Positions 54,553 through 64,000 of a stretch of 64,000 bases of DNA are shown here, one piece after another. This DNA is from Limonium bicolor. Its lineage: Eukaryota; Streptophyta; Magnoliopsida; Caryophyllales; Plumbaginaceae. Position numbers and translations under genes: made by a program. Each line of letters opens with the position of its first letter. Within the stretch, counting starts at the first letter, position 1. The DNA is taken from assembly GCA_023374045.1 (NCBI GenBank), contig CM041776.1, forward strand, positions 140,805,296 to 140,869,295, given 5' to 3'. The notes beneath the pieces are model-generated. The model was not told where the DNA came from, did no database searches, and saw nothing but the letters and a program-made list of their open reading frames with translations.

Positions 54553-56349
54553 ATGGCTTCCAACCCTAACCCTAACAACACATGTTTTCCGACGCCGAAT
54601 TGCCTAATGACCCTCTACTCCTCCAAGCTCTAATCAACAAACTCACCAACCTCCAAGCCAAACAAACCCCTACCTCCACCTCTGACTCAACCGCCGTAGC
54701 CCCTGCAATGTCAGTCGACACTCACCCCATCAACACCCCACTACCCACCGTCACAACTGAACCCACCGCCATAGTCCACACTACGGCATCCACAAAATCG
54801 GACGACACCCCATCCCCAACCAAACAAACATCACCTCCCCACCCCGATCATACCCACCCCCGATACTATCACAAAATCTCCGACCAAACTTCAGTTTGGA
54901 TCTCTTCCACCCCTGATGAAGAAGCACAGAACCCACAACTCAACTCTCCTGCTAAAGAACCCACTGAGGTATTTGACCTCGAAGCCCAGCCACCTGCTCC
55001 TGAATGTTCACCCCCACCCAAGAAAACTCGCCGTGCTAAATCCAACGTCCCCCCCCCGCCCAGTCATCTTCAAAACCCAGTTCTGATGCTCCTGTTCCTA
55101 CACCATCCCCTGTCGTCACGGCACCAATTACTGAAGAAAAGCCGCGCAGTACCACCAACTCTTCAACCCAGGCAGACTCCGACACGGCAACAACTTCAAC
55201 CAGAAAGTGACTCCGTCCTCGCTCCGAGTCTGTCCCACCTTCACCTGCTCAATGACTAGGTCTGATCGACACCCACTCTGCCGTCTACTCCTTACCAGCC
55301 GACGATTCTGCTGAGTCCCGACAGTTGGTAAAGGAAAAGCTACTCGACCTGGAATGGCTCCACTCGATGGCGTTCGATATGTTCGAGGAGATGCTCCGCG
55401 TTCAAAACTGGATCCATCTCTTCCACGGCATTCAGACCTACCACAAGGCAGAGGCGTATCAATTCTACCAAAATTGCGTCATTCGCAAAGGGAAAATAAT
55501 GACAGAGGTACACGGCAAACCTATCCTTCTCGATTCAAACTCAATAGCAACCCATCTAGCAATTCCAACTAGCGGACTAGAATTTTATGATAGTGCTGGT
55601 TTTCCTGATCTAGGGTTTATAAGTGCAAAAGAGGTCTATGACTTCTTCCTACCAAACAGAAGAGTCGGTCACTCTTTGGACCGACCAGCTCTGTCAAATA
55701 CCCATCAAATGATTTACACCTTGGTGATCAAAAATCTAGTCCCTAGAAAGGAAGGAAACCAGTTTGTCCGCCCGCTTGACCTTGCTATTATGTACTGTCT
55801 GATCCACCACCAAAAGATAAACCTCCCAAAGTTAATCCTCAACCACATAGCCTCAACCATCTCCTCACCCGACACAGCCTGGGGTACATATTCTGGCTCC
55901 CGAAAATTCTTGCCCACTGTGATGTTGTCCTTGATCCCTCCAAAGCCAGTCGCATAATGGACACTGACATTCTTGGTCAGATCCTATACAACAAAACCCC
56001 ATCTTTCCAGATCAAATCGGTCTCCAAGACAAACCCTCCCTCCAAAAAGCTAGCTCCACCAAAACCCGCATCACCCCCTGACACAGCCTCTTTATCTGAA
56101 AGGGTAGCAGCGGTAGAGAACAATCTCGCCACTCTATCCAAGAAGATAGACATGCTCATCGACGTCCTCAACAAAAACCATAAACAGACGATGAACATCA
56201 TTGCAGGGGGAGTCGAGAAGCTGGCAGAGGAGTTCCGGGAAACATTTGCTGAAACTCTGGAAGCGGCTAAGCGATTGGATGGCGCTGGGACTTCGGGGGA
56301 AGATGGAGCAAGGGATGAGGACACAGGAATGGATGGAGGAGATGACTAA
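54553..56349 (+). pseudogene. Copia B third ORF
   Basis: ATG at 54553 as in copy A, but a two-base expansion (CTAACAACACATG) shifts the frame after eight codons; from MFSDAELPNDP (54582) it is open to 55259. Second part 55325-55957: WLHSMAFDMFEEMLRVQNW, YQFYQNCVIRKGKIMTEV, LGFISAKEVYDFFLPNRR, then NLVPRKEGNQFVRPLDLAIM. Third part 55957-56349: the coiled coil, ending with an acidic Gly/Asp tail and stop at 56347. It is the least damaged copy, with only about three breaks. PF20167-like by pattern; role unknown. Confidence 0.65.
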
Positions 56350-56822
56350 CTATTTTACCCCTACCCCTTTTCTAACCCTTAGGAAGTACTGACTCATGAA
56401 TACTTTTGGTTACGCTGGTGTTTTGTTTAACTGACTCTTTCAGATTATGGTTTTTTTGGATATTTTTGTGCGTTTCCCCTGATGTTGGCAAACGGGGGAA
56501 GCGGTGTATCCCGCGGCTGGTGTCTGCGGGTAACTATGTGTGGATGATGAGTGCCTCTGAAGGCCTCATTTGTTTTGTTTGGTCGTTTATTTCTACAACG
56601 TGGTATTTGAAGTAGTTTACGTACTATGGTTTTTTATATGTTCTTATCAACTGCATTACCTTAAGGGGGAATATGTGTTTAAGGGGGAACAAAAAGAAAG
56701 TTGTTCTCCCAAGATAGTTGCTCCGTCTTGTTGTCTGGTTTTTTTGCAGGTACATCCTATACAAAACCTCAAGTCTACGTTGGATACACTGAGTTTGCCA
56801 TCATCAGCAAAAAGGGGGAATT

Positions 56823-57544
56823 TGTTGAAGACTTAAGTTTTGCATATGATTGCCTCCTCAGTCAAAGTAGCGATGCATGGAAACTAGGCGCAATACAGAA
56901 AGACGTTCCACTGTCACAGTTCGGGTACCTCTGCAGAAGCATCTGTCCACGAGTTCCTATATGCCAAGAAACGCGACGTTACTGAAGTAGTTGCGGAAAT
57001 CTCGCATAGTTGGAGCAATAGCAAAACGTGAGAACGTGACGCACAAGGAGGTCCACAACTCCGATACTTGTGGAACCAACCCAAGGAGTCATTTTACTTG
57101 AAGACTTCACCGAAGATTTAGGAGATCGTTACCAAGTATATAAGCATGCGAATGTAATTAGTTAATTTGTGTATTCGAGATTATTCAGTGAGAAACTTCG
57201 CCCTTGAGAGAGAAAATATTCTTGAGAGATCTTAGTGAGATAGTGTTAATTAGCTTAGGTATTTATTACCTAGAGAGCACACATAGAACACTCCCCTTTA
57301 CTCCTTGTGACGCATTGATCAAAGCCGAGAGTAGAGCGAGTGTTGGATGAGACAGAATACTTCTGTCGAATCCCAAGATAGGAAGCTAGGTTGTAATTCA
57401 CATTCAGTTTCAATACAAGCAGAATCCTATCTTGTTAAGTTTAAACAAAAGCTTCCGCGTTATTTTGCACACCTTTATTCTTCAAGCAGAGTTGGTCTGA
57501 GACTAACACCTCAGACCTACTCAGTCAGCACCCCGATCCCATCA
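56823..57544 (+). repeat. 3' LTR of copia B
   Basis: TGTTGAAGAC...CCCATCA, 722 bp, preceded by the polypurine tract AAAAAGGGGGAATT (56810-56822) and followed by the duplicated GTTAG. Confidence 0.9.
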
Positions 57545-57549
57545 GTTAG

Positions 57550-60073
57550 TAAAATGATCTCAAGGAGATTATTAAAGGGCATATGTGATGTTGAGTGTAT
57601 TTGTAGGTCAAAGGCAATTATACATGTGGAAATTCAGTGTTTAAGGTTTATGCAATTTAAGGTCCTAAGAGCCATGTTATTTAAGGGCCTAAGTGCCAAG
57701 CAATTTAATTATGCACTATATCGTGATGTAGTGTAAATTTGGTGAAGTTGTGTGTGTGAAAAGGTTCTTGATGGATTTAGGTGTTCTTGGATGTTTAATG
57801 GTGAAAAACAATGTGTTTTGGTATGACAATATGCTAGGAGAACCCATGGCAAAATTTGGGTAATGTACAAGAAGTTTTAAGTGTTTAAATGAGCTTTAGT
57901 GAACTAGGAAGTGTTAGGAGTGAATAAATGTTATACTAGGGAATAAAACATGTATTAAGGTGTTCTAAAGTGCTGCAAGGATTTAGGCATTATCTTGGAA
58001 GTTCTAGGAATTCAATGAGAGTTTTTGAGGATGTACTAAAGTCTTGGAGAAGTTGTTTTGGGTTTAGGTAATGTTGATGTACAAGGAGGGAATGATGTTT
58101 AGGAATGGATTTGAGAAAGGAGTTGTAAGAAGTTGTGAAAGAGAAGATTTGGTTAGTAGGAAAAGATGTTTGGGAGATGATGTTGTGATGGTGAGAAAAC
58201 ATCTTGGTATAGTGGTCATTATTGGTGAAACACCACTTAGAAAACCAAAAGGGAAATGTACAAGTGTTAAGAGATTTTGTAAGAAAAATGAGTAACAAGT
58301 TGGGTAATGTTTTAAGGTGAATCAAAGTGATATTTTGGTATTAGAATATGCCTAAGTTCATGTGTGAAGTTTGGGTAATCAATGGATGAAGAGAATAGGT
58401 GAAACAAGGCTTGAAAATGCATAAGGAGCATTTCTGTAGCTTTGGTCCGGGACTTAGTTAATGGTTGAAGTCCCGGACCACATATCAAAAAAAACCGAGA
58501 GTTGGAAGACTGTCTTGGTCCGGGACTTGGGGTGAGTACAAGGTCCCGGACCACCCTATTAAATTCACCCGAGAGTTTCTGTAAGTGTTGGTCCGGGACT
58601 TAAGGTGAGGACCAAGTCCCGGACTACTCTAAAAATGTTGTTTAAGGTATGAAAATGATGTCTAATGATGGAGATTGATAAGTAATGATGTTATAAAGTT
58701 GTTAAGGACACGTTAGGTGAGTTATAAAGACAGTTAAGAGGGTGAAAAGTTGTAGGAAAATGTGAAAGTAAAACAAGTTAAAAATGTTAAGTTATTTAAC
58801 TAGTAACGGGGTTAGCAATGTGCATTAGACTTTAAGCAATCATGTTACCCCGATGTTAATAAAAGTAAATGTAATGTTACCAGTTGTTCGAGAACTATTC
58901 GAGGAACATGAGTGGACATGGTAGAGTGGACTCCGGAGACAGGTATGGTTTTCTTGCAACCTGTGTCCTACCGGATTACACCAGCTGTATGCCAATGTTT
59001 TTTCTGAATGTTTGCCACATTATAAAATAAAAATATGTAACGAGTTTACAGTAATTCATATATGTGGCATATTTAGTCTCTGATACCGTTTAACCTCGAA
59101 AGTGTTAACCTTAGCTAACTGAGTCTAGGATCACGTGAGAGATCGGTATTCGGATTTAACGACCCGTACCACAGGAACGTTCTAACCACGGCTATGCGTG
59201 AGTTAGTTGTATATTGTTGTGCGTGTAAGTATGTGTACCACCCTTGTGTGTTTAACCTGGTTGAAATACCTTATGGTGTGTGGGTGTGATAGGTTCCATA
59301 GTGGGGCTCTAACTATTTATCAATAAGCAAATATGCACTAACTGGGTTGAGGAATACGGTCGTTCCGGTCGCGCGTTGTTTGGGAGTGGGCATCCATCTT
59401 TGCTTTACCCTCCTCTCTGTTATGGTTGTTTTTCCTTCTTGGATTACGATCTCCCATTAGCTTACTCCAAAGCTTAGCTATTCTGACTTATGATCGGTTT
59501 AGGGGGAACATGTGTTTGTGTGGTGTGTTCGGGTCACTATATCCGATCCATCTTTAAGTTAAGTTACTCGTCCAACTATAAGGACGGTAATGAGTGTTGT
59601 GTAACGAGCTTAACATGAGGGTGATATCATTCTCTAGGCTCACCAGTGAATTAACTATGATTGGGTCGGTTCCTAAGAGAACCGTTCCCGTTATGTTATG
59701 TGTTATTGTTGTACTGCAATGCTTATTGCGATGTGATGTTATACGTTGTTTAAATGTGAAGTTCGAGGATCATGGATATGAATCTCGGTTTATTAAAGAG
59801 ACGTTTACGGATAACCCGACTAGTAGGTAAGTGTCGTCTATTGAGGAGATAGCTCCATTAGAAGAGGAACACTCTAGGGTCAAAGAACGCGAAGAGTGAT
59901 TTATTAAGTGTAGATGTGTTATCTGTATTTGTTGAGTCCTCTGTTGTGGATTGTGATGTGTTTGTGTTATTCGTGTACATGCATGATTTAAATGTAATCA
60001 ACCGCATGCTAAGACGACAAATAGTTGTGCGTGGCCCGGTAGCATGCGGGCTGCGGGATTACCATACCAGCAA
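57550..60073 (+). repeat. G element 3' LTR, right part
   Basis: Continues the LTR interrupted at 48269. It pairs with 38863-41365 of the 5' LTR with scattered differences, then stops at CCAGCAA where the CACTA element starts. The last ~410 bp of the LTR should lie beyond the CACTA element, outside the window. Confidence 0.8.
58444..58625. repeat. Three GGTCCGGGACTT inverted repeats in G 3' LTR
   Basis: Intact version of 39750-39925: three pairs of GGTCCGGGACTT and its complement with loops of about 11-13 bases, spaced about 55-70 bp apart. Confidence 0.8.
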
Positions 60074-60092
60074 CACTAGTAGAAAAAGGGCC
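60074..60092. repeat. CACTA terminal inverted repeat
   Basis: CACTAGTAGAAAAAGGGCC, the standard CACTA end. The partner repeat is not in the window. Confidence 0.85.
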
Positions 60093-60162
60093 TATTTCGG
60101 CGGTTCCAATGGGCCTATTTCGGCGGTTGTAACCGCCGAAATGAGCACCGCCGAAATAGGTA

Positions 60163-60352
60163 CCTATCTCGGCGGTTCTTAGAGCACAACCGCCGAGATA
60201 GACCCATGGGATTGACCGATGCTGAGTTTGACCATGGTCTATCTCGGCGGTTGTTCTCTAAGAACCGCGAGATAGACTCATGGTCAAACTCAGCATCGGT
60301 CAATCCCATGGGTCTATCTCGGCGGTTGTGCTCTAAGAACCGCCGAGATAGG
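60163..60352. repeat. 190-bp palindrome in CACTA subterminal region
   Basis: The left arm starts CCTATCTCGGCGGTTCTTAG and the right arm ends with its complement (CTAAGAACCGCCGAGATAGG). The inner part (ATGGGATTGACCGATGCTGA and so on) is also inverted. Each arm has its own smaller CTATCTCGGCGGTT/AACCGCCGAGATAG hairpin. A further TTTCGGCGGTT/AACCGCCGAAA palindrome lies at 60117-60140. Such repeats are the usual binding sites of the TnpA-type protein in CACTA elements. Confidence 0.85.
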
Positions 60353-60655
60353 GGTATTTTTTTTTTGTTTTTTTCCATCCAGCTATATATATATATTCAC
60401 CGCATTTGTTCAATGAGACCTGTAATAAAGCTTCATCCATACAGGGAGCTCCAGCACACATTTAAAAAGTTATAAAAGCTCCCAATTAATACCAACGACG
60501 CACCACAATTTGAGAGTTAACAAAACCAATGCAATTACACACTTTCATTACAAATAAAAAACACCATTACAATTCAAATCTACCATTACACCATCCACAA
60601 GTGTACAGAGTTACATTTACATACTCAAAAAGTTCACAAAACATCTTCATGATCA

Positions 60656-63600
60656 TCAATTCATTAAACTTGTGCAGACGAACTCCGACCATTCCTCAAG
60701 CATCTCAACAATTTGAGCATCATCATACTGACCACCTTTGAACACTTCTTCGTAAGCCTTGAAAAAAAATGAACATTAATCTAAAATGTACAAGTCTAAC
60801 AACATGTAAAGAGCATAACTAAACTTTCAAAGAATGTTACCTTGTCTAACGAGTGCTCTGGTAAAAGGTTTGCCGCTCCTACTATGTCACTCATGAATCT
60901 CATGACATAGTATCCACATTCTGAACCCCCAGGCTGCACCGGACACTATACAAACGCACATATTGACAGTTATAAACAAGTTTAAACATTATCACACAAA
61001 TTTATCAATTAATAGAGTACCTTGACAGTGTTCCAAGGGATGTTACTCTTCATTGTTTACCCTGGAGAGATAATGCAGCTCTCATGGAACTATATACATC
61101 AGCAATATATATAGTTTTAAGCATCAGTAGCAAGTTATGAAACAGTTAATGTTAAGTAATAATAATTGTTGTTTACGATAACAAACTAATTACCCCAGTA
61201 TTGCGGTGGAGATCTTCGGTCTCTTGGCACCTACCAAGTGAGTCAAATTGCAAGATTCGTGGGTGCTTCAACATCACCAGCACAAGCAATGACCAATGTC
61301 GACTGTCCACAAATTACACAATGTGTTGAATCATTAAGCAACTAACACAAACTATATGTTTTAGATAATACTAAGAGAAATAGTCAAATATCATACTGAA
61401 TGATATGGCAGCATAATAAATGACTTGTTAGAACATTCAAAGAGGGCATTCGTCATATATGCATAAGGCCTTCATATCACTTGTCATCTGGACTTCACTG
61501 CACATAGCAGGACACAGGAATCCAATCTTGATCTTCATAGACATTGATCGCCTTATCATGCACCCACCTATGAGGCAATATCATTAGTCATTAACTTTTT
61601 ATTCAAACATCTAATTCATCACCAATCAATGAATTCAAAATATAAAAGGTAGAAGTCACTCACATGGCGGCCGACTTGATAATCGACACATTCAACCAAT
61701 CCCTCCTGAAGCACTCCTCGAAGTCGGACATATACATCCCAAATCGATGTATATCTTCTCCTTGAACTATATAGTGAAATATCCGCTCGGGATCTTCCAC
61801 AGTGAGGGAATCACAATCAGGTGGTAGCAGCAACAACGAGGAATGCAGAATCTGCATATTAGTCGACAAGCCGGCCAATATTCTCTTCTCCACCAAAGCA
61901 GGTCTAAGCACAAAATTTGTGGATGCCTTTGATTGCACAGGCGGCAATTCTTTTTCCTTTGCCCTTATCAGTCTTCGGTCGGCTCATATCCTATGATATT
62001 AGTCTAATTAAGTATATGGATGCAAGGTGGTACACCAATAGTTTTATAGCAACGGTTAAGAGTAATACCTGCCCAGGGAGTCTGACCAATCGTACAGGCC
62101 ACTGCACTGTCGCAGTTTGTGCGAACGCAAGGTAGGTCTTTGTGGGATCGGCACCGGTAAACCGACGTCAGCATGCTCTGCAACAAATTCGTCTAGAAGC
62201 ACTCGTGCATGGTAATGTCGGAGTGGTTCACCGTGCACAATATCACTTGGAAGAGAGGGGAAAAGTTTTCCCCATGCAACCATGACCTCTTCTACTCCAA
62301 TTTGTAAAAACAGATGGCACTCAGTGGGTGCCTGAGTGTTATGTGGAACTTGTTTAGATAAAAATTGAGATTCTTCTATGATGATATTAGTGATCAAGTG
62401 AAAAATCTAATCGTCATGTACTCAATTGAAATGTTAGTCTAACCTTTAGAGATGCATAGGGAAACGGATCAGCCGAGTGGACACTACTTCTCACTACCGG
62501 TGCACTCTGCTGCTGAATGGGTGACTGATCAACTGGTGGTCGAGAAACCTCTTGGCTTCATGCTGCTGTGGCTGAATCCTTGACATAGCCTGAGCGATCC
62601 TCTCGTCGACGTTCTGAGTAATCCTCTGCTCCATCTCAGCCAACGCTCAGGTGCTCCTCGTAGCTAATCGACTTTCCCTGGCTGATTCTGGACCCGGGTG
62701 CGCCAAATGCCTGGCGGATACCAACGTGCCCACCAAACCCAATGGCACGACCTGGATGATCCTTCTTACCAAGAGCGCGTGTAAGAGGATCATCATTCCT
62801 CTGTGAGGTCCAGGTGCCCTGGGTGAGCTGAGAGCTTAATTCACCCTAATACAACACACAAATACAGTTATTAGTTTAACATAAGTTCATATACAAATGA
62901 AATGAACAGTTTGACTAAAATGAAATGATATCACTTACCATTTGAGCAATAACTGCTCTCGTGGCTTCATCGTATTGAGGATTTTCGGGAGTAGAGTTCT
63001 TCGGAATGTGGCTTAACTCCCACACTTTCATTCTTCTGCCACTGGCATCCAATGAGCCATCCGTGGGCAGATATCCCTTTTGCTCCCATTCTGGTACCCT
63101 TTGAGCAATACTTTTTCCACCTAAGTGGTGAGGGTACAGATTCTTCTTAGCATTTGCTTGTTGTTGCGCACGGAGAGCCTGCATAAATTAATGGGATCAT
63201 GTTAAGTGAAATTGAACACAAAAAACATAAGAAATTAAGATTAATTTATGTATGTATGACAATAAAGTGCACCTGGAACTCCGGTGTGTGACGCCTCTCA
63301 ACAAATTGTACCCATTGCTCTTCTGTTATGCCCTCGTAAACCTCCCATGGTGGTCTCTCACCGTCTCCACCATGATCTGGATCATCTGGATCTTCTGGAG
63401 TAGGCATCTTGTAGATGAACTTGTCAGCCAACTTATTCTTGTGGTCCCGGAACTGTTTCGACATCGCTGATAGCACATCCTTTTTAAGTGCGGGATCCAC
63501 GGAGAAACGAGACTACGTACATGATCATTCAGTTAGTAAAGTAAACATAAATGTTCTATTATTTCACAAAAGATCATAGTAATAATGTAGAGATTTACCT

Positions 63601-63994
63601 GAAGACGCTGAAACATAGTATCCTTCAATGATTGAGGCACTTGCTTCCAGTTGTGGTTTATGTTGCAATATGACTTCACCAAATGGCTACCGTAAGCGGT
63701 GAAGTCATTCTTCCAATTTCCATGGGGTTGGTTGAACTGATTGAAGTCCACCGGTTTTGTAGGAGGGCCCTTGTTAGCCTTCAGCCCACGTGTTGCACCT
63801 CTCTTCTTTTGCTTCTTCGCCTCTGGTGGGACAACTGACTCCTCTTCGGTCTGCTGTGAAGGGCCAGCCTCAGTCTCGTGTACTGCTAACTGGTCCTTCT
63901 TCTTCTTTCCTCCTCTTGTGACCCGCTTACTTGGTCTATTCTGCTGTGGCTCAGGTTCTCCAGTCGAGATAAGCCGTCCAATGGGGTCATCCAT
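60656..63994 (-). pseudogene. CACTA gene: transposase_24-like N-part and Ulp1-like cysteine protease
   Basis: Multi-exon gene, stop at 60656. Exons by eye: 63599-63994, 63273-63512, 62939-63178, 62444-62845, 62069-62375, about 61664-61972, then exons near 61567-61440, 61310-61190, 61095-61020 and 60950-60656. The first three join in phase 0 with clean GT/AG borders and match the plant transposase_24/PTTA type (FTAYGSHLVKSYCNINHNWK, EQWVQFVERRHTPEFQ, GGKSIAQRVPEWEQKGYLPT). The C-part has the Ulp1/C48 pattern: His in RHWSLLVLV (61296-61298), Asp in LQFDSLG (61242-61244), Gln and Cys in VQPGGSECGYYVMRF (60916-60918). Frames break near 62645 and in the 61440-61567 exon. ATG at 63994 may not be the true start. 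Confidence 0.7.
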
Positions 63995-64000
63995 AGGGTG

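Larger units (their letters stand above)
48270..57544 (+). mobile_element. Ty1/copia SIRE/Maximus-like element B
   Basis: 9275 bp inserted in the 3' LTR of G with target duplication GTTAG. Same layout as copia A and nearly identical in sequence. gag and the third ORF are better preserved than in A, while the RT/RNase H part (about 52.3-54.2 kb) is riddled with single-base losses. Confidence 0.9.
38858..60073 (+). mobile_element. Long-LTR noncoding gypsy-type element G (LARD-like), nested
   Basis: Right-hand part of the 5' LTR at 38858-41776, primer site at 41782, internal region without coding capacity to 46690, polypurine tract, then a 3' LTR at 46708-48269 continued at 57550-60073 after the copia B insertion. 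From the two parts, the full LTR would be about 4.5 kb. LTR ends TGAAATACCCC and GGGGTGTTACA form an imperfect inverted pair, and the GGGGACGAAGTTCTTTTAAG string before the tract is typical of plant chromoviruses. Long LTRs around a noncoding interior fit the class called large retrotransposon derivatives. The first ~1.56 kb of the 5' LTR is absent. Confidence 0.7.
60074..64000 (-). mobile_element. CACTA (En/Spm) DNA transposon, one end
   Basis: Begins with the terminal motif CACTAGTAGAAAAAGGGCC inside the 3' LTR of G, preceded by CAA as a possible three-base target copy. Then come subterminal repeats with a CGGCGGTT core and a long palindrome, then a - strand gene reaching the window edge. 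The other end, any TnpD-type transposase and the second target copy lie beyond 64000. Confidence 0.85.

Overview
This 64-kb window looks like repeat-saturated DNA from a flowering-plant nuclear genome. I found no host gene, rRNA, tRNA or CRISPR. Everything I can identify is transposable-element sequence: several lineages of Ty3/gypsy elements, two copies of a Ty1/copia SIRE/Maximus-like element, and one end of a CACTA (En/Spm) DNA transposon. The mix of Athila, Tat/Ogre/Retand-like, SIRE-like and CACTA elements nested in one another is typical of plant heterochromatin. The species cannot be named from the sequence.

Layout, left to right. (1) 1-4015: the 3' end of an Athila-like gypsy element on the + strand (broken integrase, 3' noncoding part, polypurine tract, LTR). 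(2) About 4016-5905: a truncated Tat-type gypsy fragment on the - strand (integrase plus a tandem array). (3) 5906-8427: the 5' LTR, primer-binding site and leader of an Ogre/Tat-like element on the + strand. (4) 8428-29539: a Retand-like Tat element on the - strand, arranged LTR-internal-LTR-internal(truncated). (5) 29540-38857: copia element A on the + strand. (6) 38858-60073: a long-LTR, apparently noncoding gypsy-type element (LARD-like, called G here), whose 3' LTR is split by copia element B (48270-57544, target duplication GTTAG). (7) 60074-64000: a CACTA element inserted in the 3' LTR of G and running off the window.

The most interesting system is the Retand-like element. On the sense (-) strand, gag and pol appear to be interrupted by two phase-1 introns, one between gag and protease and one inside the second (archaeal-type) RNase H. 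Both occur in both copies, and removing them restores one frame. On the opposite (+) strand the same element carries an intron-rich gene for a transposase_28-like, coiled-coil protein, with its own TATA box in the LTR. The element therefore seems to be transcribed from both strands from one LTR, with separate introns on each strand. Between the two convergent genes lies a tandem array whose copy number differs between units (about 14 versus 7).

The arrangement also records recombination. Copia A has no target duplication, and its right edge sits at exactly the same LTR position of G as copia B, so A is probably a product of exchange between copies. Many otherwise clean reading frames are broken by single-base indels, most densely in copia B from about 52.3 to 54.2 kb. 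Real decay and uncorrected long-read errors cannot be separated from sequence alone. All intron, boundary and lineage calls were made by eye.
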